Shown here one piece after another: positions 1 to 11,990 of a DNA stretch of 64,000 nucleotides. The notes under the pieces were generated by a model. That model made no database searches, was not told the origin of the DNA, and saw nothing but the letters and a program-made list of their open reading frames with translations. The number at the start of each line of letters is the position of its first letter. Positions within the stretch are counted from its first letter, which is position 1. A program made the position numbers and the translations under genes. Source of the DNA: Kryptolebias marmoratus (Eukaryota; Chordata; Actinopteri; Cyprinodontiformes; Rivulidae); NCBI RefSeq assembly GCF_001649575.2, contig NC_051433.1:21576576-21640575 (forward strand), read 5' to 3'.

Positions 1-2197
1 TCTGTAGCTTGTTTCACTGATGAAAACATTTGGCTCTTAATTAGTTCACTTTTAACTGCATGAAAAACTATTAATATGTTCCTACATCAATTATGGAATA
101 CTTTATTTCATAAAATTGTACCAATAAAGGTCTAAAGAATTCAGTTTTTCTCATTTGGTGTGTTTGTGATTCATCAACTAGATATATATAGGTTTTTTAA
201 TGTTGTGTTTAGGTTTCTTAGATTGCATCTAGGAATTGTAATCTTTCTACTTTCCAACATCAGGGAGTTATGTGAGTTTGATGGATGCCCTGCTGTATCA
301 AAGTGTTGCTTTGGGAGTTGCATGGAGTGTGTGACCCCTCAGTAATGAGCGGGAAAGGGGGCTGAGGGAGAGCAAAGACAACCGTATAAGTCACGAAACA
401 CACCGTGCCTTCCACCAGAAGGGACGGTGGTCATTTATCTGTTGTTTCCGAGGCGCACGCTCACAAGTCCCGCGAGTGCTCGAGCGAGCAATCCCACATG
501 CAACGTGGTGTTATTTTGGTGTAATTAAAAAAAAACGTGGCCTTCCTTCCTTACGTCCCTCAACACCTCTTCCTGCCCGCGTTTACCTTTCGCCGCTACA
601 AGCCAAAGCCCTGTAGTATAAAAGGTAGTAATTTCATTGTGAATGTGGTGATGACAGTGATGAAGTAGCTTCAGTCCCTGATCAGATCAGAGCTCAACCC
701 TTACAGGATTACAGCCTCCCCTCAACAGCCTGTTTACTGCACAATCTATAAACACTGGGCAGAACACTGATGGTTGTGTGTGTGTCTTCTATTTGTGTGC
801 AACCATACACAAAATGTGTGGATTCTCTAATATAAGGGGACCACTTCTGTTTGGATTTATATTCATGCCCCATAGCTTGTGTGTGTGTTTATTTATGTGT
901 GAGAAGCCCAGGAGGAGAGCAGGAGGCTGTGCAGCAGGTGGACAGAGAGTGATAGAGGGAGAGAGCGATGGAGTGAATTTCTTGTAAAGGCAGCTGGGCA
1001 ATGAGGCAGACAGAAGCTAATTAGAGAAGCAGCCTCCTTTACAACTCTCCAATTAGATCAGTTATGTGTGTGTGTGTGTGTGTGTGTGTGTGAGCAGCAG
1101 ATCGTCTGGCCGTGAAAGAGTCTGAGGTGTTTGTTCATCTGCACGCGTGTGTCCGTTGCGCTCCTTATTCTCTCCTTGGTTTGGTTTGCTCACCCAAACA
1201 AACCACAAGCTAATTACCATCTCTGGAAAGACACTTCCTCTGAACAAGTGTCAATTGGATGACAATTTACAAGTGACACTTGAAGAGAGCGGATGTTCTG
1301 CAAACAAGCGGGGTTGTGGAGCTGTTGTACTCTGCTTGTCGTGTCAAAAATAAAAATGAAAGACACAGAGACTAAAAGAAAAGGATAAAAATGATGTTTT
1401 GGGGGTTTTGCTTTGGAATCCTGATAATAAAGAATGAAATGTGATCTTGGTTCTAATTATATCTCTTCTCTTTACAGGACTGTTCTGTGTTATGTCTCAG
1501 CCCTAGCTAGTGTGAGTGTGTATTTGTGTCTGGGTGTGAAGAGATCTGTCATTTACACATTTTTTCCAAGTGTGTGTGTGTGTGTCTGTGTGAAAAGTGT
1601 GAGTGTGTGGCGTAAATAAAGATGAACATGCTGTTTTCCCACAGGGTGCTATCTGTGTCTCTCTAATGAAGGATAGGACTTCATTGGATTAGAAAAGATG
1701 ACGTGTGTGTGTGTGTGTATGACCCCCGTTGGTCCTGTACCTCTCAGGGCATAAATACCTGTCAGAGGCAATTAGATCCTGATTGATTTTCCAATGTGCT
1801 CTTTGATAATGCCACTCTTGGTCCTTTTTCCACCTGCAAATGGCTGCGCTGAGCAGAAGAATAGTGTATTCTGCTGTTTTGTGTGTGTGTGTGCGCATGA
1901 AGGTCATCCTGAAAGACAGAAATCCCTTGGTCACTGTTGACCTTGACTTGCACCATGGAATTAAAGCAGTAACCCACGTTGAGAAGACAAAAGAGCAATG
2001 AATCTCTTTGTGTACCTCATAGATACTTGGAGATACAGAATTTAGTCAAATTTGATGAAACCGATCTAATCAGATATCTGTGGTGCATGCAGTTAAATAA
2101 TTCAATGTAAAACAGGAATTAAATCCTTTTCACGCAAATCCTTTTAAGAAAACAACTCTGTGTTATAAGTATAACTAGGATGTTTATCTTTGTGCAG
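1..2197. other. fgd5 intron (upstream part)
   Basis: No coding exon is recognisable before the acceptor at 2196-2197, so this is probably intron of fgd5. It holds a GT microsatellite at 1065-1092, shorter GT runs near 1570, 1702 and 1880, and three homeodomain-type TAATT cores near 1016, 1050 and 1210. The ORFs here are low-complexity and unsupported. Confidence 0.6.
1065..1092. repeat. (GT)n microsatellite
   Basis: Uninterrupted alternating TG for 28 bases in fgd5 intronic DNA. Confidence 0.95.
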
Positions 2198-5100
2198 GAA
2201 AAAGAGCCTGAAGAAGTTCCAATGGCCCATCAGCTGCTGCAGGTTATTGTGAGAGTTCTTCAGTATCGAATGCTGCTCACAGGTGAACACGCATATTTAC
2301 ATCTAGCTTGTTATTCTTGGAAATCAGCCGCTTCGTTTGCTTTAAGGTGATAGTTCAGATCTTTTGGTTTGCGGTTCAACAGAAAGGTTAGCTTACCTGT
2401 TGTACATAGCCCTTTTAAACAACAGATTGAAGAAATATAGTTTAGTTCTCATCAAATGGATAAACTAATGGCTAGTCTTGCAATCTCCAATCTCAAAAGT
2501 TTTATAACATACTATTTTGTAAACATTTATATTATCAACAGTTTCACGTTACACCGATTTTTACAAAACATTTTGTGGTCATTCGCAAGTGAAACTTATT
2601 CTGTGAAAGTCCTGTTTGGTGTTCTTTTTTTGTTTAAAATGTTTTGATTCTGCATTCCCCAGATTACCTGAACAACCTGTCTCCTGATTCCAAAGAATAC
2701 GAGGACACTCAGGGTAAACTATAAATGTGACGTTTTGTACCATTTACACAGCTGCTCGACCTGTGTCGGCACCAACATGTGGTGTTACAGTAAACGAGCT
2801 TTAACTGATTCAGTCTCTCTCTGGTTCTGTGTGCAGCTGCGCAGGTGATCGTGTCCGAGGTGGCAGACCAGGCCAACGACAACCTGAAGCAAGGGGTGAG
2901 TTTCTAACTCCGCGTACATCCCGCATGTCAAATCTGACTATCACCCGCCACCGAAGGCAAAGGGCAATGATGTTTTTGCTCGTCTCTGCGTGTGTTTCTT
3001 TGTCTGTAGCATTAGCCAAATATCTAATGAACCACTGGATGGTTTTCCATAAAACTAATCACTGGATAAACATCTACAACTGAAAAACTATTGGAGTCAA
3101 CCCAATTCAAGATGGCTGCCACAGCTAAGCAACATTATTAACATAAAAATGGCTATAACTCAGTCAGCTTACAGATGTTGTTGTCATAGTGTCAGAGCAT
3201 TATCCCCAATACAGTCTGATCACTACAGCTTAGGCGTTTTTTTTTTTTTCTTAAAACTTTGGCATTAACTGTTTGCGTCAACTCTGTCTGTTTTTTTTTA
3301 ACAACAACAACAAAACAAAAATCTCATGAATCACAAAGAAAGTAATCATTGAATGCACACTACATCTGCAATTCAATCAAATTCAAGATGTTCACCACAA
3401 CTAATCAAAATTTGCCAAAAATAGCAATAACTCAGTCAATTGTACAGTTATTGGATGAAATTTGGTCTGGCACTTGCTGAGAGTCATCCCCAACAGGTTT
3501 TCTGAGTGCTCACACATTTTCCTGCTACAACTGCTTCATTTCTCCTGACGGCATGAAAGGCAGTGGGCAATATGCATTTCCTCAAGGAATGCTAGGCCTT
3601 TAATTTATCTCCTGCTTATTTTGAAACCCACCCCCCTCTCAGTGTTGCTGTCTTTACATCCTGCTTGAAATAGCAGTTTCCCAGCTTGAAAAAGCCTCTG
3701 TGTGAATTTGTCTTTAAAGCGATTATCTGGAATGACGGAGAGGTTGAACCCTATTTGGTGATAAACACAAGAGGCGAGGAAGGTTTGTGTCATCAGAGGG
3801 TCCCGAGTGTGTCGTTACAAAGGGAGCAGTGTACGGGTGGACATGACTTACGCTCCTCCTCAAACACGAGCTGTTCACGGAGATAATTTATAAACCCCCC
3901 CTCCCCCCTCCACTCTCATGTCTTTCACGTCTTTCACAGTCAAGCTCCCCTGTGTCTCTTTGGCTCGCCTCCTTTGTTTATCACACTTTTCTGTGCCCGT
4001 CCACTAACGCAGACACACACAATCTGACAGACAGTGGAAACACAGAGTCCTTCTGTCTCTTCCTCCCCGTTCAGTTTTACAGCATTACAACCCTTTCCTG
4101 CCTCACACACTTTTCATTCACAAACAGAGAAGGTTTAATCCTCTGTCTGCTCCTTCCATCCATCATCAGGTAATCTCCCCTCATCTCTCTGCTTCCTCTT
4201 CTCCCGCAGGAGAACTTGTTGCGTCTGGTCCACATAGAGTACAGCATAAAGGGGAAGAGGGACGTTCTGAAGCCTGGAAGGGTAAGCATCAAGGACGATT
4301 CTACTATTTCATCCATGAGGAACAGCAACACAATGTTCTCGACATCTAAACACTCTTGAAACACTTTCAGTTTGGTATAAATATTTTTTAAAATGGACTT
4401 GTAGTATTGTAATGCAGTCGGTGTATTTATTACAGTAGTTTAACATGACTTTTAGAAAGCTTTCCTGTTGTTTCTTTTGGCAGATATTTGTCAAAGAGGG
4501 CACCCTGATGAAGGTCTCGAGGAAGAGTAGGCAGCCGAGACACCTGTTTCTGGTAATACTTCTTTCCTTGTCACTACTTCAGATCAAGCACAGTATATGA
4601 CTCGTATTTATCATTATCACCTGCCGCTAAAAAGCAAAAGGCAGGCGATAATGTATGTGTTTGTCTGTCAATTCAGCAAAACATCTCATGAACCGCGGGA
4701 GAGATTTTAATGAAACTTTCAGAAAATAATCAGTGTGTGTACATCTACAACTGATTAACTATTGGAGACAGCCCAGATCAAGATGTCTGCCAAAGCTAAT
4801 TGACGACATTTAACTCGTTCAGTTTTACAGGTATTGAGTTAATAGTTGATGTGGTAGTAGCTGAGAGTCGTTAATAACAAGCACTCTGAGCTCTAAGAGT
4901 AGTATTGAAGTTGGCTGCAAGTGTTGGAAGCTAGTTGGTGACTCAAAATTGCAAGAGAATATTTGTATTTATTGGTGCAGTCTCACTGAATTCTGAGTTT
5001 TTGCAGCCAGCAAGCTGTGCACCTGTGTTTTAAGCAGCCAATTTTTGAAGATTTTTTTCCTACTTTGTGAGTGGAGATGTCAAAAATTAATTGAAGGCCA

Positions 5101-8100
5101 CGTACATTATTATGCTGCTCATCTCTTCAGCCTGCTTTGTACCCAGCTTTGCAGCCGCAGCTACATTGATCATTTAGTCTACTATTGTACATTTTTTAAA
5201 TGAAGATAGGCGGATTTGAACCTTTTATTTTTTTACTAACTGTTGTTTTTAATCTACATGAGTGTCAGAATTGGACATTCAGAGGTGTAGGCTCAGATGT
5301 TTTCTGTCATAGGAGAGCTGGAAGGACAAGCATCACCCGCTCTCATGCACTGTAGACTTTACAGAAACTAAACGGAGGAGGGCTTCAGTCGAGTTTTAGA
5401 CACCCACAAGTTTGTTCTGAACTTCTCAATCAAAAACAAAAACAAAACAAAACAAAACTGATTCGAAACTAAAAAGAGAGCTGTTTTCTTGAAGGCCAAA
5501 ATAAGTTCCCAACAGCGGTCCTTGAGCAGCAATATCCTGCATGTTTTCATTGTTTCCCTGCTCTTCAGCAGGTCTTCAAGTTCTGCAGAAGCCTGTTAAT
5601 CAATCAGTCATTCAAAGAACTAAAACAGGCAGGACCAGGGTTGGGAATCACTGTCCTAATGCACTGTTTTGACCATCTTTGAAGACAGATTACTGATTAT
5701 CATGGAACCAACAAAACAGCAAGAATTATTTCATGGAGAATATTTATCAGGGATTTAAAGTATTATGCAATATTTCATTCATATTTGCCATAATGATTAG
5801 GCCTTACTTCAGTGGCCTACCCAGTACCTGCACTACAGGAGAATGCACCTGTCATACTTTTTAGGCAAAAGTGAAATCAAAGCTGGCTTCATATCTAGAA
5901 AATACTTCACTAAAGAATGCTGGGTGGAGGTAGGTGAGGTTAAGGGGTGGAGGGAATCGAGGCCAGGGCTGTGAGACCTCCACTAAGCACCACACCCATC
6001 CAGGGAGGGCCTGCCTCTCCACTCTTCTCCTCTCCTCCCCTCTCAGGACTTGTTTTCAAGGGCCCCACTTCCTTACAGGATGTTTGGTGTGGGTCACTGG
6101 ATGCTGGCTTCCTGTGTATTGGGAGGGGGCTGACAGCCAAGTGAAGGCCAGACACCCTGTAGAATGTGGGGAGGAGGTGGCAACGGAGGGGTGGGGGTGT
6201 TACACAAACACATAACGTGAAATAGAGAAGCCCACTCTATTGTTCCAAGTGCAATCAGTGCTGTCTCGCGGTATGAATTATGCTTGAGCCTGATATCCCC
6301 AGCAGCAGCATTTAAGGTTGTAGCTGAATCCAAATAAAATATAACATAAAGATGCCCTGTGGATTGATTTATGTTTTTTAGTTTGCTCTGTTCCATCAGT
6401 CTCTGTTGTTTTTCTAAACTGCAGCTAGACTAAGTGTAGTTGAATCCCATCCATTTGGACAATAAAGCTGTTTTCTCCCTTGAAGTCAGCAGCTTTGGCG
6501 CATCAGGTGTTATTTATGGGCTTTTAGGAACAGAGAATCCAAACAGTGAGGATGAAAAGCTGCAGAGACAGAGAGAAACTGCCACCATGTCACAATCCAG
6601 GGCTCAGAGAACAAAATAAAAGCCAGCTGAATGAGCAAGGAAAGGAATTTAAATTTTTAAAAAATGATGGAGACAGCTGAGAGAGGAAAGAAGACAGCAG
6701 CAGTGAGTGAGAGGCAGGTGAAAAGGAAGGATGTTTACAGACTGAGCTGAAAATGTTAAAGTCGCAGGTACAAAGGGGTTGCATGGACGACTCCCGTCTG
6801 GGTAAACCCATGAAGTCTCTTTTGGGTTTTTCTGTGGAAAGAATCTTTGGGTGGAGCAGACGGACTGCGGTGGCTGCAGCCCAAAGGTCGCAGTCAGGGC
6901 TCAGGCTTGGCTATCACACACTGTTTTGCAACTTGGCCCAAAGAACAGTTTACAGGCACCGCTTGCCTTGTTGTTGTTGTGGTGGTGGTGAAGGTGGCTG
7001 GTCCCACCCAGTCCTGGTTGATTCTTAGTGAAGCTTGAGAAGGTTTTGAGGGTGAGGGGGAGGTCTGGAGTCCGAAGCAGGGTGGAGAATTCCTGGATGC
7101 TGCATGAAGGGCCCCAGCGGATGTTTAGAGCACACATTAGGTGTGACCAATGATGTCATGTCTTTTGTCAATGTTATGAAATACCTTTTGAAACACAATG
7201 AGTTCACAGTTTGTTCAAAGGATTGCAATATTCACACATGCAAAACAAAAAACAAAAACATAATTGTGCAAAAAGTACAGTTATGGAGAGTGCTTTGAAA
7301 AGAAGCAAAACATTTAATGAGGCACTTTCTTTCCTATCCCCCTAAAAAGCAGAAAACAGTTTCAGTTTTGACAATCAAAGAAGGTTTTGTGGGGGATCAA
7401 AACTAACAACTATTCAGAGCAGGGGCAAAATTAGAGTGAAATGTCACTTTCTGAACTCAAACCTCTGCAGCTTTTACACAGCAGCTAAATACAATTTTGA
7501 TTTGTTATTTTTGCATCAATCAGTTCATCACTATTTTCTGAAGTAAACAACATTGATGCTGCTATAACTAATATCGTGCACAATGGCTTCTCAATTTAAG
7601 TTCTCCAAACAAACCCATTAAGCAGTTGAGCCCTGAATACTGATTTCTGCAGTGCTGAACAAATATCTCAGGTTAACACTGCCACCTGGTGGTAATGAGG
7701 GTGTATAACATGCAGAACTGCTTCGGTTTTCCCATTACCTATAAATGTTGTTTTTTCCAGTGTATACAATTATTCCAAATGAATCATTTGCAAACTTTAT
7801 AACTCCTTTTTGTCTTTCTGTGTTCTTCATTAGATGAATGACATTATGCTGTACACGTACCCTCAGCAGGATGGGAAGTACAGGCTGAAGAACACACTGT
7901 CTTTGTCAGGGATGAAGGTGCGTGACTCCTCTGACAATTTAAAATAATCTTAAGTATTACCCGGCAACTTTTAAACTTTATTTTGAACAGTTTAACTATT
8001 GACTTGTTGACTTTCTGACTGAGTCTGTTGTGTCTTTTTGTACCGCCCACACAGGTGAGCAAACCGGTCCTGGACAACGTTCTAAACTGTCTCAAGATCG

Positions 8101-9742
8101 AGGTGTCTGACATCACGATTACTCTATCTGCCAGGTGGGAAACTAAACAAACACTGGAACCAGAACCTGCCTTCCTACGTTTCAAAGGGATTAGTTGTAC
8201 TGATGTTTGTGTTTCTCCTCAGTTCGGTTGGAGAACGGGAGGACTGGTTCCACACTTTAAGTCGAGCCATCGCGGACCACGCTGCCGGTCTCTGCACATT
8301 TGGTGGACCCAGCAGTGAGGTAAGGTGGAAAAAAAGGTTTAAAAGTTTTTTAAAAAACAATACTCTAATTAGGTCTGCCTACATTACTTCATCTGATCAC
8401 CTCAACACCAAAAACAAACCATAATTGATCCTTATATCTACATATATCAGTAACATTACAGAAATAGTTAGTTCTGACACCCGTCCTTGCTATTCTGTCT
8501 GTGACATTTTAACATCCTGCCAATATTGTCCTATCAGGCCCGAGAGAAGCTATGGATGGCCCTGGGTGAAGCTGCGCCTGTACTGGTGCCAGTTTCTCAC
8601 GTGATGATGTGCATGAACTGTACCTCTGACTTCAGCCTCACGCTCAGACGACACCACTGTAATGCCTGCGGAAAGGTCAGAAACTCAGCAGTCTCGAGGC
8701 TAGTTTAGTTTGTGTTTGAAATATTCAAGATGTTACTAACATTATCGTAGTGTACTTTGATCCGCTTCTCCTTAAGTATTTTGTGGGACCTTTCACTGTT
8801 GTCATGGATCAAACCTGGCTATGGATCTGCGGTCTTAAATGAATTTTATCTCTCTGAGCAGGTGGTGTGTCGAGCTTGCTCCAGGAACAGATACCCTTTG
8901 AAGTACCTCAAAGACAGAGTGGCTAAAGTGTGTGATCACTGCTATGCTGAGCTCAGGAAAAGAGGTGAAAGCTTTTATTTTTTTTTCATATGTAAAAACT
9001 TGTGTTCTATTAAAAACCAGTGTTGCTCAGGGAAAAAAAGAGGCTGTTTCATTTTATTGCCACGGTGAAATGATAACTTTCTGTCTGTCTGTCTGCAGGT
9101 GGCAGCATATCAGGAGCATGTGGCAACTCCAGCCCTCGGTCTCACCGGGCCAATCGTCCCCTCTCTGCTGTCTTCCAGAGCCTGCAGCCCCCCAGTCTGT
9201 GGAAGTCCAGAAAGAGCTCCTCCAATCTCAGCCAGGTGGGATACTCATCTGGCAGCTGCTCCTCTGTTTAACCTCCAACATGCATGCTTAATTTTCAGAA
9301 AGGCATTTTTCAGCCACTGTTTAGATCACTTTTTACTCTCACTGCTTTGTACCATAAATCTGGGGCTACTAGTCATCCCATGAAGGCACAAGTTTGTTTG
9401 TTATATGCACATTTCAGCAACTGCCTGTTGTCAACAAATCAACAAACTGGGAACTTCTGCACTGTAGAGTTAGTTTCTTTTGCGGTGCAGCTGAGTGCAT
9501 AATAAAATGTTCCCTGACCGGGAATCGAACCCGGGCCGCGGCGGTGAGAGCGCCGAATCCTAACCACTAGACCACCAGGGAGAGCTGTCTTTGGTGTCAA
9601 GTCAGTCCTGTGCTATGGTTGGAATTTGTAACAGCTGCAAGCAGAGTTTGCCCCGCCACTTTCCCATTCTAATAACAACTAAATAAGGACCTTTTGAAAA
9701 TGAAACAAAGTTTTTTTCAGAGTTTAAAGTCCTGTTTCCTTT

Positions 9743-9798
<56 letters not shown>

Positions 9799-11314
9799 TT
9801 TTTTTTTTTTACCTGTCTGACTTTCGAATGCTTTCCAAACGCCATCAGGTGTCACTCGGTGTGGAGGGCTCCACCATGAGCGGAAGCCTGCAGCGCCGGA
9901 AGAAGAGCAAAAGGAAGTGGAAGCGATTGTGGTTCCTCCTCAAAGACAAGGTGCTCTACACCTTTACAGCCCGTGAGGTGAGGGGGCACAGAGTCTCCCG
10001 CACCCGCCCCAAAACACCCACACCTGTCTCTGATTCAAGCAAAAAGGCATTTAACCCCAGCTTTTATTCCTCCTCGTGTTTAGCCAGCTCATTGCCACTA
10101 CTTAAACTACATTCTTCAAGCTTTCTCAGCCTCGTGGGCAAATCGCTGAACGACTAATAAAGGGAATCTCTGTGCTCTCTTTCTTCTTTTCTTTCTTCTG
10201 ACAAGTGTACAGCTGTGAGTTGCACTGCTTTGCTCCTCTCGAAGCGCAAAATACACACTGTTTTCTTGTTGATCCTCACAGCAATGCCGGCGTTCGTAAT
10301 TCATGCTGTGTTTGATGTTCTCGCTCTGTTTTCTTCAGGATAAAGTGGCTTCAGAGAGCCTGCCTCTGCAGGGCTTCACTGTGAAGCTGACCGAGAGGCC
10401 GGAGGGAGAGGAGAGCAGTAACGTGTTTCATTTGTACCACAAGAAAACACTCTACTACACCTTCAGAGCGGATGATCAGCACACTGCACGCAGGTCAGCG
10501 CCAGCATTTTTAGGGGCATAGTGAGATATACAGACTTTATCTCTGGAGGAGCTGGAGGTCCATTTGGAAAAGGTGGTTCCCTGAAGTAGAATTCAGATCA
10601 AGTCATCTCAACGAGAGCCCCAAATCCTAAGTGTTAGACCAACAGGGATACCGTTTTCTATTAAACAAGACAACAAACAGGAAGGACACAGTCTTTGTCT
10701 CTCTACTGATAAAAATGTGTGACTCTGAAAGATATTCCTATATATTCTTTAATATACAGATGTTACGATGTCTCCTCTTGTGTTTTGTGCCACAGGCCAA
10801 TAAGGTTCATGTCGTGTAAATGTCAAACTTGGCCTTTAGGCTCTAAACAATCATACCTGTTAAATGTTTGTCTGCTAGTTTTCGGGGTTTGCCTGTGTCA
10901 TTGTCAGTGACTGTGCGCAAAATATTACATGAACCACTGCATGGATTTTAATGAAACTTTCAGAAAGTAATAAGTGGGTATGCTAAACCTGAATAACATT
11001 TGAGTCAACCCAATTGAAGATGTCTGCCACATATAACTGACTGTAGGAAACATAAAAAGGACTAAAGTTCAGTCAGTTTTGCAGATATTAGGCTAAATTT
11101 GATGTGGTAGTAGCTCTTCATTCTTTCGCTCATAACCTGTAGCTCAGAATCATAGATGAGGGTCAGAACATAGATCAGCTGGTTAAAATGAGCCTCACCA
11201 CGACAGATCGAAACAGCATCTGCATCCCACTGCTACTACTACTAGTAGTGCTTTGATGTTGCGTTTCTGTGTTTCAGATGGGTGAACGCCATGGAAGAGG
11301 CTACAGTTTTATAG
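2198..11314 (+). CDS. fgd5: FGD5-like Rho guanine-nucleotide exchange factor, 3' part of the gene (last 14 coding exons)
   Basis: FGD-family proteins activate CDC42; FGD5 is known mainly from endothelium. Exons seen: 2198-2282, 2663-2713, 2837-2895, 4210-4281, 4484-4552, 7834-7917, 8055-8134, 8223-8319, 8538-8675, 8862-8964, 9099-9235, 9849-9977, 10339-10493, 11278-11314. All have AG/GT borders and join in one frame to 431 residues plus TAG. Numbering from the first visible residue: end of the DH domain 1-75 (DYLNNLSPDSKEYEDTQ), PH1 about 94-197, FYVE about 220-275 with eight cysteines (224, 227, 240, 243, 248, 251, 269, 272), basic linker, PH2 about 336-427. The C-terminus RWVNAMEEATVL resembles that of FGD5 and differs from FGD1-4 as I recall them. 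The long N-terminal region and most of the DH domain lie upstream of the window. The a or b paralogue cannot be decided. Confidence 0.93.
2342..2440 (+). repeat. Unclassified interspersed repeat R2, copy 1
   Basis: Starts with GATAGTTCAGATCTTTT and continues to a stretch like ATAGCCCTTTTAAACAAC. The same order of words recurs at 11885-11990, and partly at 19035-19110. It lies in an fgd5 intron with no coding content. No family name is assigned. Confidence 0.6.
2938..3250 (+). repeat. Interspersed repeat R1, copy A
   Basis: Diverged copy of a family found at least six times here. Shared words include ATCTAATGAACCACTGGATG, GAGTCAACCCAATTCAAGAT and ATGGCTATAACTCAGTCAG. The left end has a CACCCGCC / GGGCAATGAT inverted arrangement like that of copy C. 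It lies in the fgd5 intron between 2895 and 4210. Similar repeats are common in teleost introns, but I cannot name the class. Confidence 0.7.
3318..3605 (+). repeat. Interspersed repeat R1, copy B (5' truncated)
   Basis: Follows copy A in the same orientation. It has AAGTAATCATTGAATG, ATTCAAGATG, AATAACTCAGTCAATTGTAC and GAGAGTCATCCCCAACA. Its 3' end (3545-3605) is the reverse complement, with few changes, of 14480-14535, which defines one terminus of the family. Confidence 0.7.
4611..4905 (+). repeat. Interspersed repeat R1, copy C, with terminal hairpin
   Basis: Best-preserved copy. It begins with an inverted repeat, CATTATCACCTGCC (4612-4625) against GGCAGGCGATAATG (4640-4653), with a 14-base loop. 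The body includes CATCTCATGAACC, TTAATGAAACTTTCAGAAA, ATCAAGATGTCTGCC and GTGGTAGTAGCTGAGAGTC. It lies in the 3.3 kb fgd5 intron after exon 4484-4552. Confidence 0.75.
5505..5660. mobile_element. Short hAT-like non-autonomous element (MITE)
   Basis: The ends are imperfect inverted repeats: AGTTCCCAACAGCGGTCCT on the left and AGGACCAGGGTTGGGAATCA on the right, around a core with GCAATATCCTGCATGTTTTC and TCTGCAGAAGCCTGTTAATC. This matches a short-TIR element common in fish genomes. It has no coding capacity. The target-site duplication was not resolved. Confidence 0.6.
5925..6740. promoter_or_regulatory. Candidate intronic enhancer with ETS and FOX cores
   Basis: In the largest visible fgd5 intron, ETS-type cores occur as CACTTCCT (6066-6073), ACAGGATG just after, and GGCTTCCTGTG (6106-6115). 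GGAAGG directly abuts ATGTTTAC (6725-6738), an ETS core next to a FOX core. Clustered ETS and FOX sites are typical of endothelial enhancers, and FGD5 is endothelial in mammals. This is motif reading only. Confidence 0.25.
7679..7692 (-). promoter_or_regulatory. CTCF-like core motif
   Basis: The minus strand reads CCACCAGGTGGCAG, matching every position of the CCASYAGRKGGCRS core. It lies 142 bases before the fgd5 exon at 7834. Binding is not shown by sequence alone. Confidence 0.45.
9510..9581 (-). tRNA. tRNA-Glu (anticodon CTC)
   Basis: The 72-base minus-strand sequence folds as a complete tRNA. The acceptor stem is TCCCTGG, the A box TGGTCTAGTGG, and the anticodon stem CGGCG/CGCCG encloses the loop CTCTCAC (anticodon CTC). 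The B box is GGTTCGATTCC and the discriminator is A. A TTTT run (minus strand, at 9504-9507) just downstream can serve as Pol III terminator. It lies antisense in the fgd5 intron between exons 9099-9235 and 9849-9977, and is identical to the copy at 32328-32399. Confidence 0.95.
9738..9810. repeat. (TTTC)n microsatellite running into poly-T
   Basis: About 15 TTTC units followed by about 12 T. It lies directly upstream of the fgd5 acceptor at 9847-9848 and overlaps the region of that intron's polypyrimidine tract. Confidence 0.95.
10885..11150 (+). repeat. Interspersed repeat R1, copy D
   Basis: Shares GCAAAATATTACATGAACCA, TTAATGAAACTTTCAGAAAG, GAGTCAACCCAATTGAAGAT and GATGTGGTAGTAGCT with copies A and C. 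It occupies most of the last fgd5 intron (10494-11277). Confidence 0.72.
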
Positions 11315-11441
11315 CACCTGCTTGGTTCTGTGAATAAGCCGTGGTGTCTGTGGCTGCTAGAACTCCTCTGTGGAGCACAACAAAACTACCTGCTCCAACT
11401 GAACACAGGAAAGATCCACCACATCCGTCCTGTTAGGGAAT

Positions 11442-11447
11442 AATAAA
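11442..11447 (+). terminator. Possible fgd5 proximal poly(A) signal
   Basis: First AATAAA after the fgd5 stop, 127 bases downstream. No strong T/GT-rich element follows at once, and later hexamers could be used instead. Confidence 0.3.
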
Positions 11448-11884
11448 AGGCATTAAAATCACCAATGGATTTTAGACAACACTGCCACCCTGAGGCAGGA
11501 AGATAACAGAAAATATCACACTGAAAGGTTGAACTACACACACTAAAGTTCACAGGAGCCTTCACTTTTCAGGGGCAGCTTGGAGACATTAAACATCCAT
11601 GAGCCTAAACAAGAAGTTTGTTTTGTTGTTCTGTTTCTCCTTGTTCTTCAATGATCATCCTACAAGAGTCTACTGTACAGCTGTTTGAACTTTATTGTAT
11701 TTTTTACGTGAGAGATTTTTGCTCAAAATGACCCCAAATGTGTGTTCACATGATCAGCAAATGAAAAATACGGTAGAACAAATGTGCACACGCAGACTTG
11801 TGCAGATTTGTGCATGTACATGAAGTTATTTGAACAAGAAAAGGAAAAGATTTATAGAATATTGATGATTATATCCAAATTAAT

Positions 11885-11990
11885 GTGATAGTTTAGATCT
11901 TTTGAAGAGAGGTTCTGTGGAAAGGGTATAAATGATTACTATCTTGTAGATAGCTCTTTGAACAACCTCAGAGTTTTATTGTAACTGGAC
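11885..11990 (+). repeat. Interspersed repeat R2, copy 2
   Basis: GATAGTTTAGATCTTTTGAA, GGTTCTGTGGAAAGGGTA and ATAGCTCTTTGAACAACCTC parallel the copy at 2342-2440. The element probably extends beyond 12,300 into sequence that I cannot compare internally. Confidence 0.6.
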
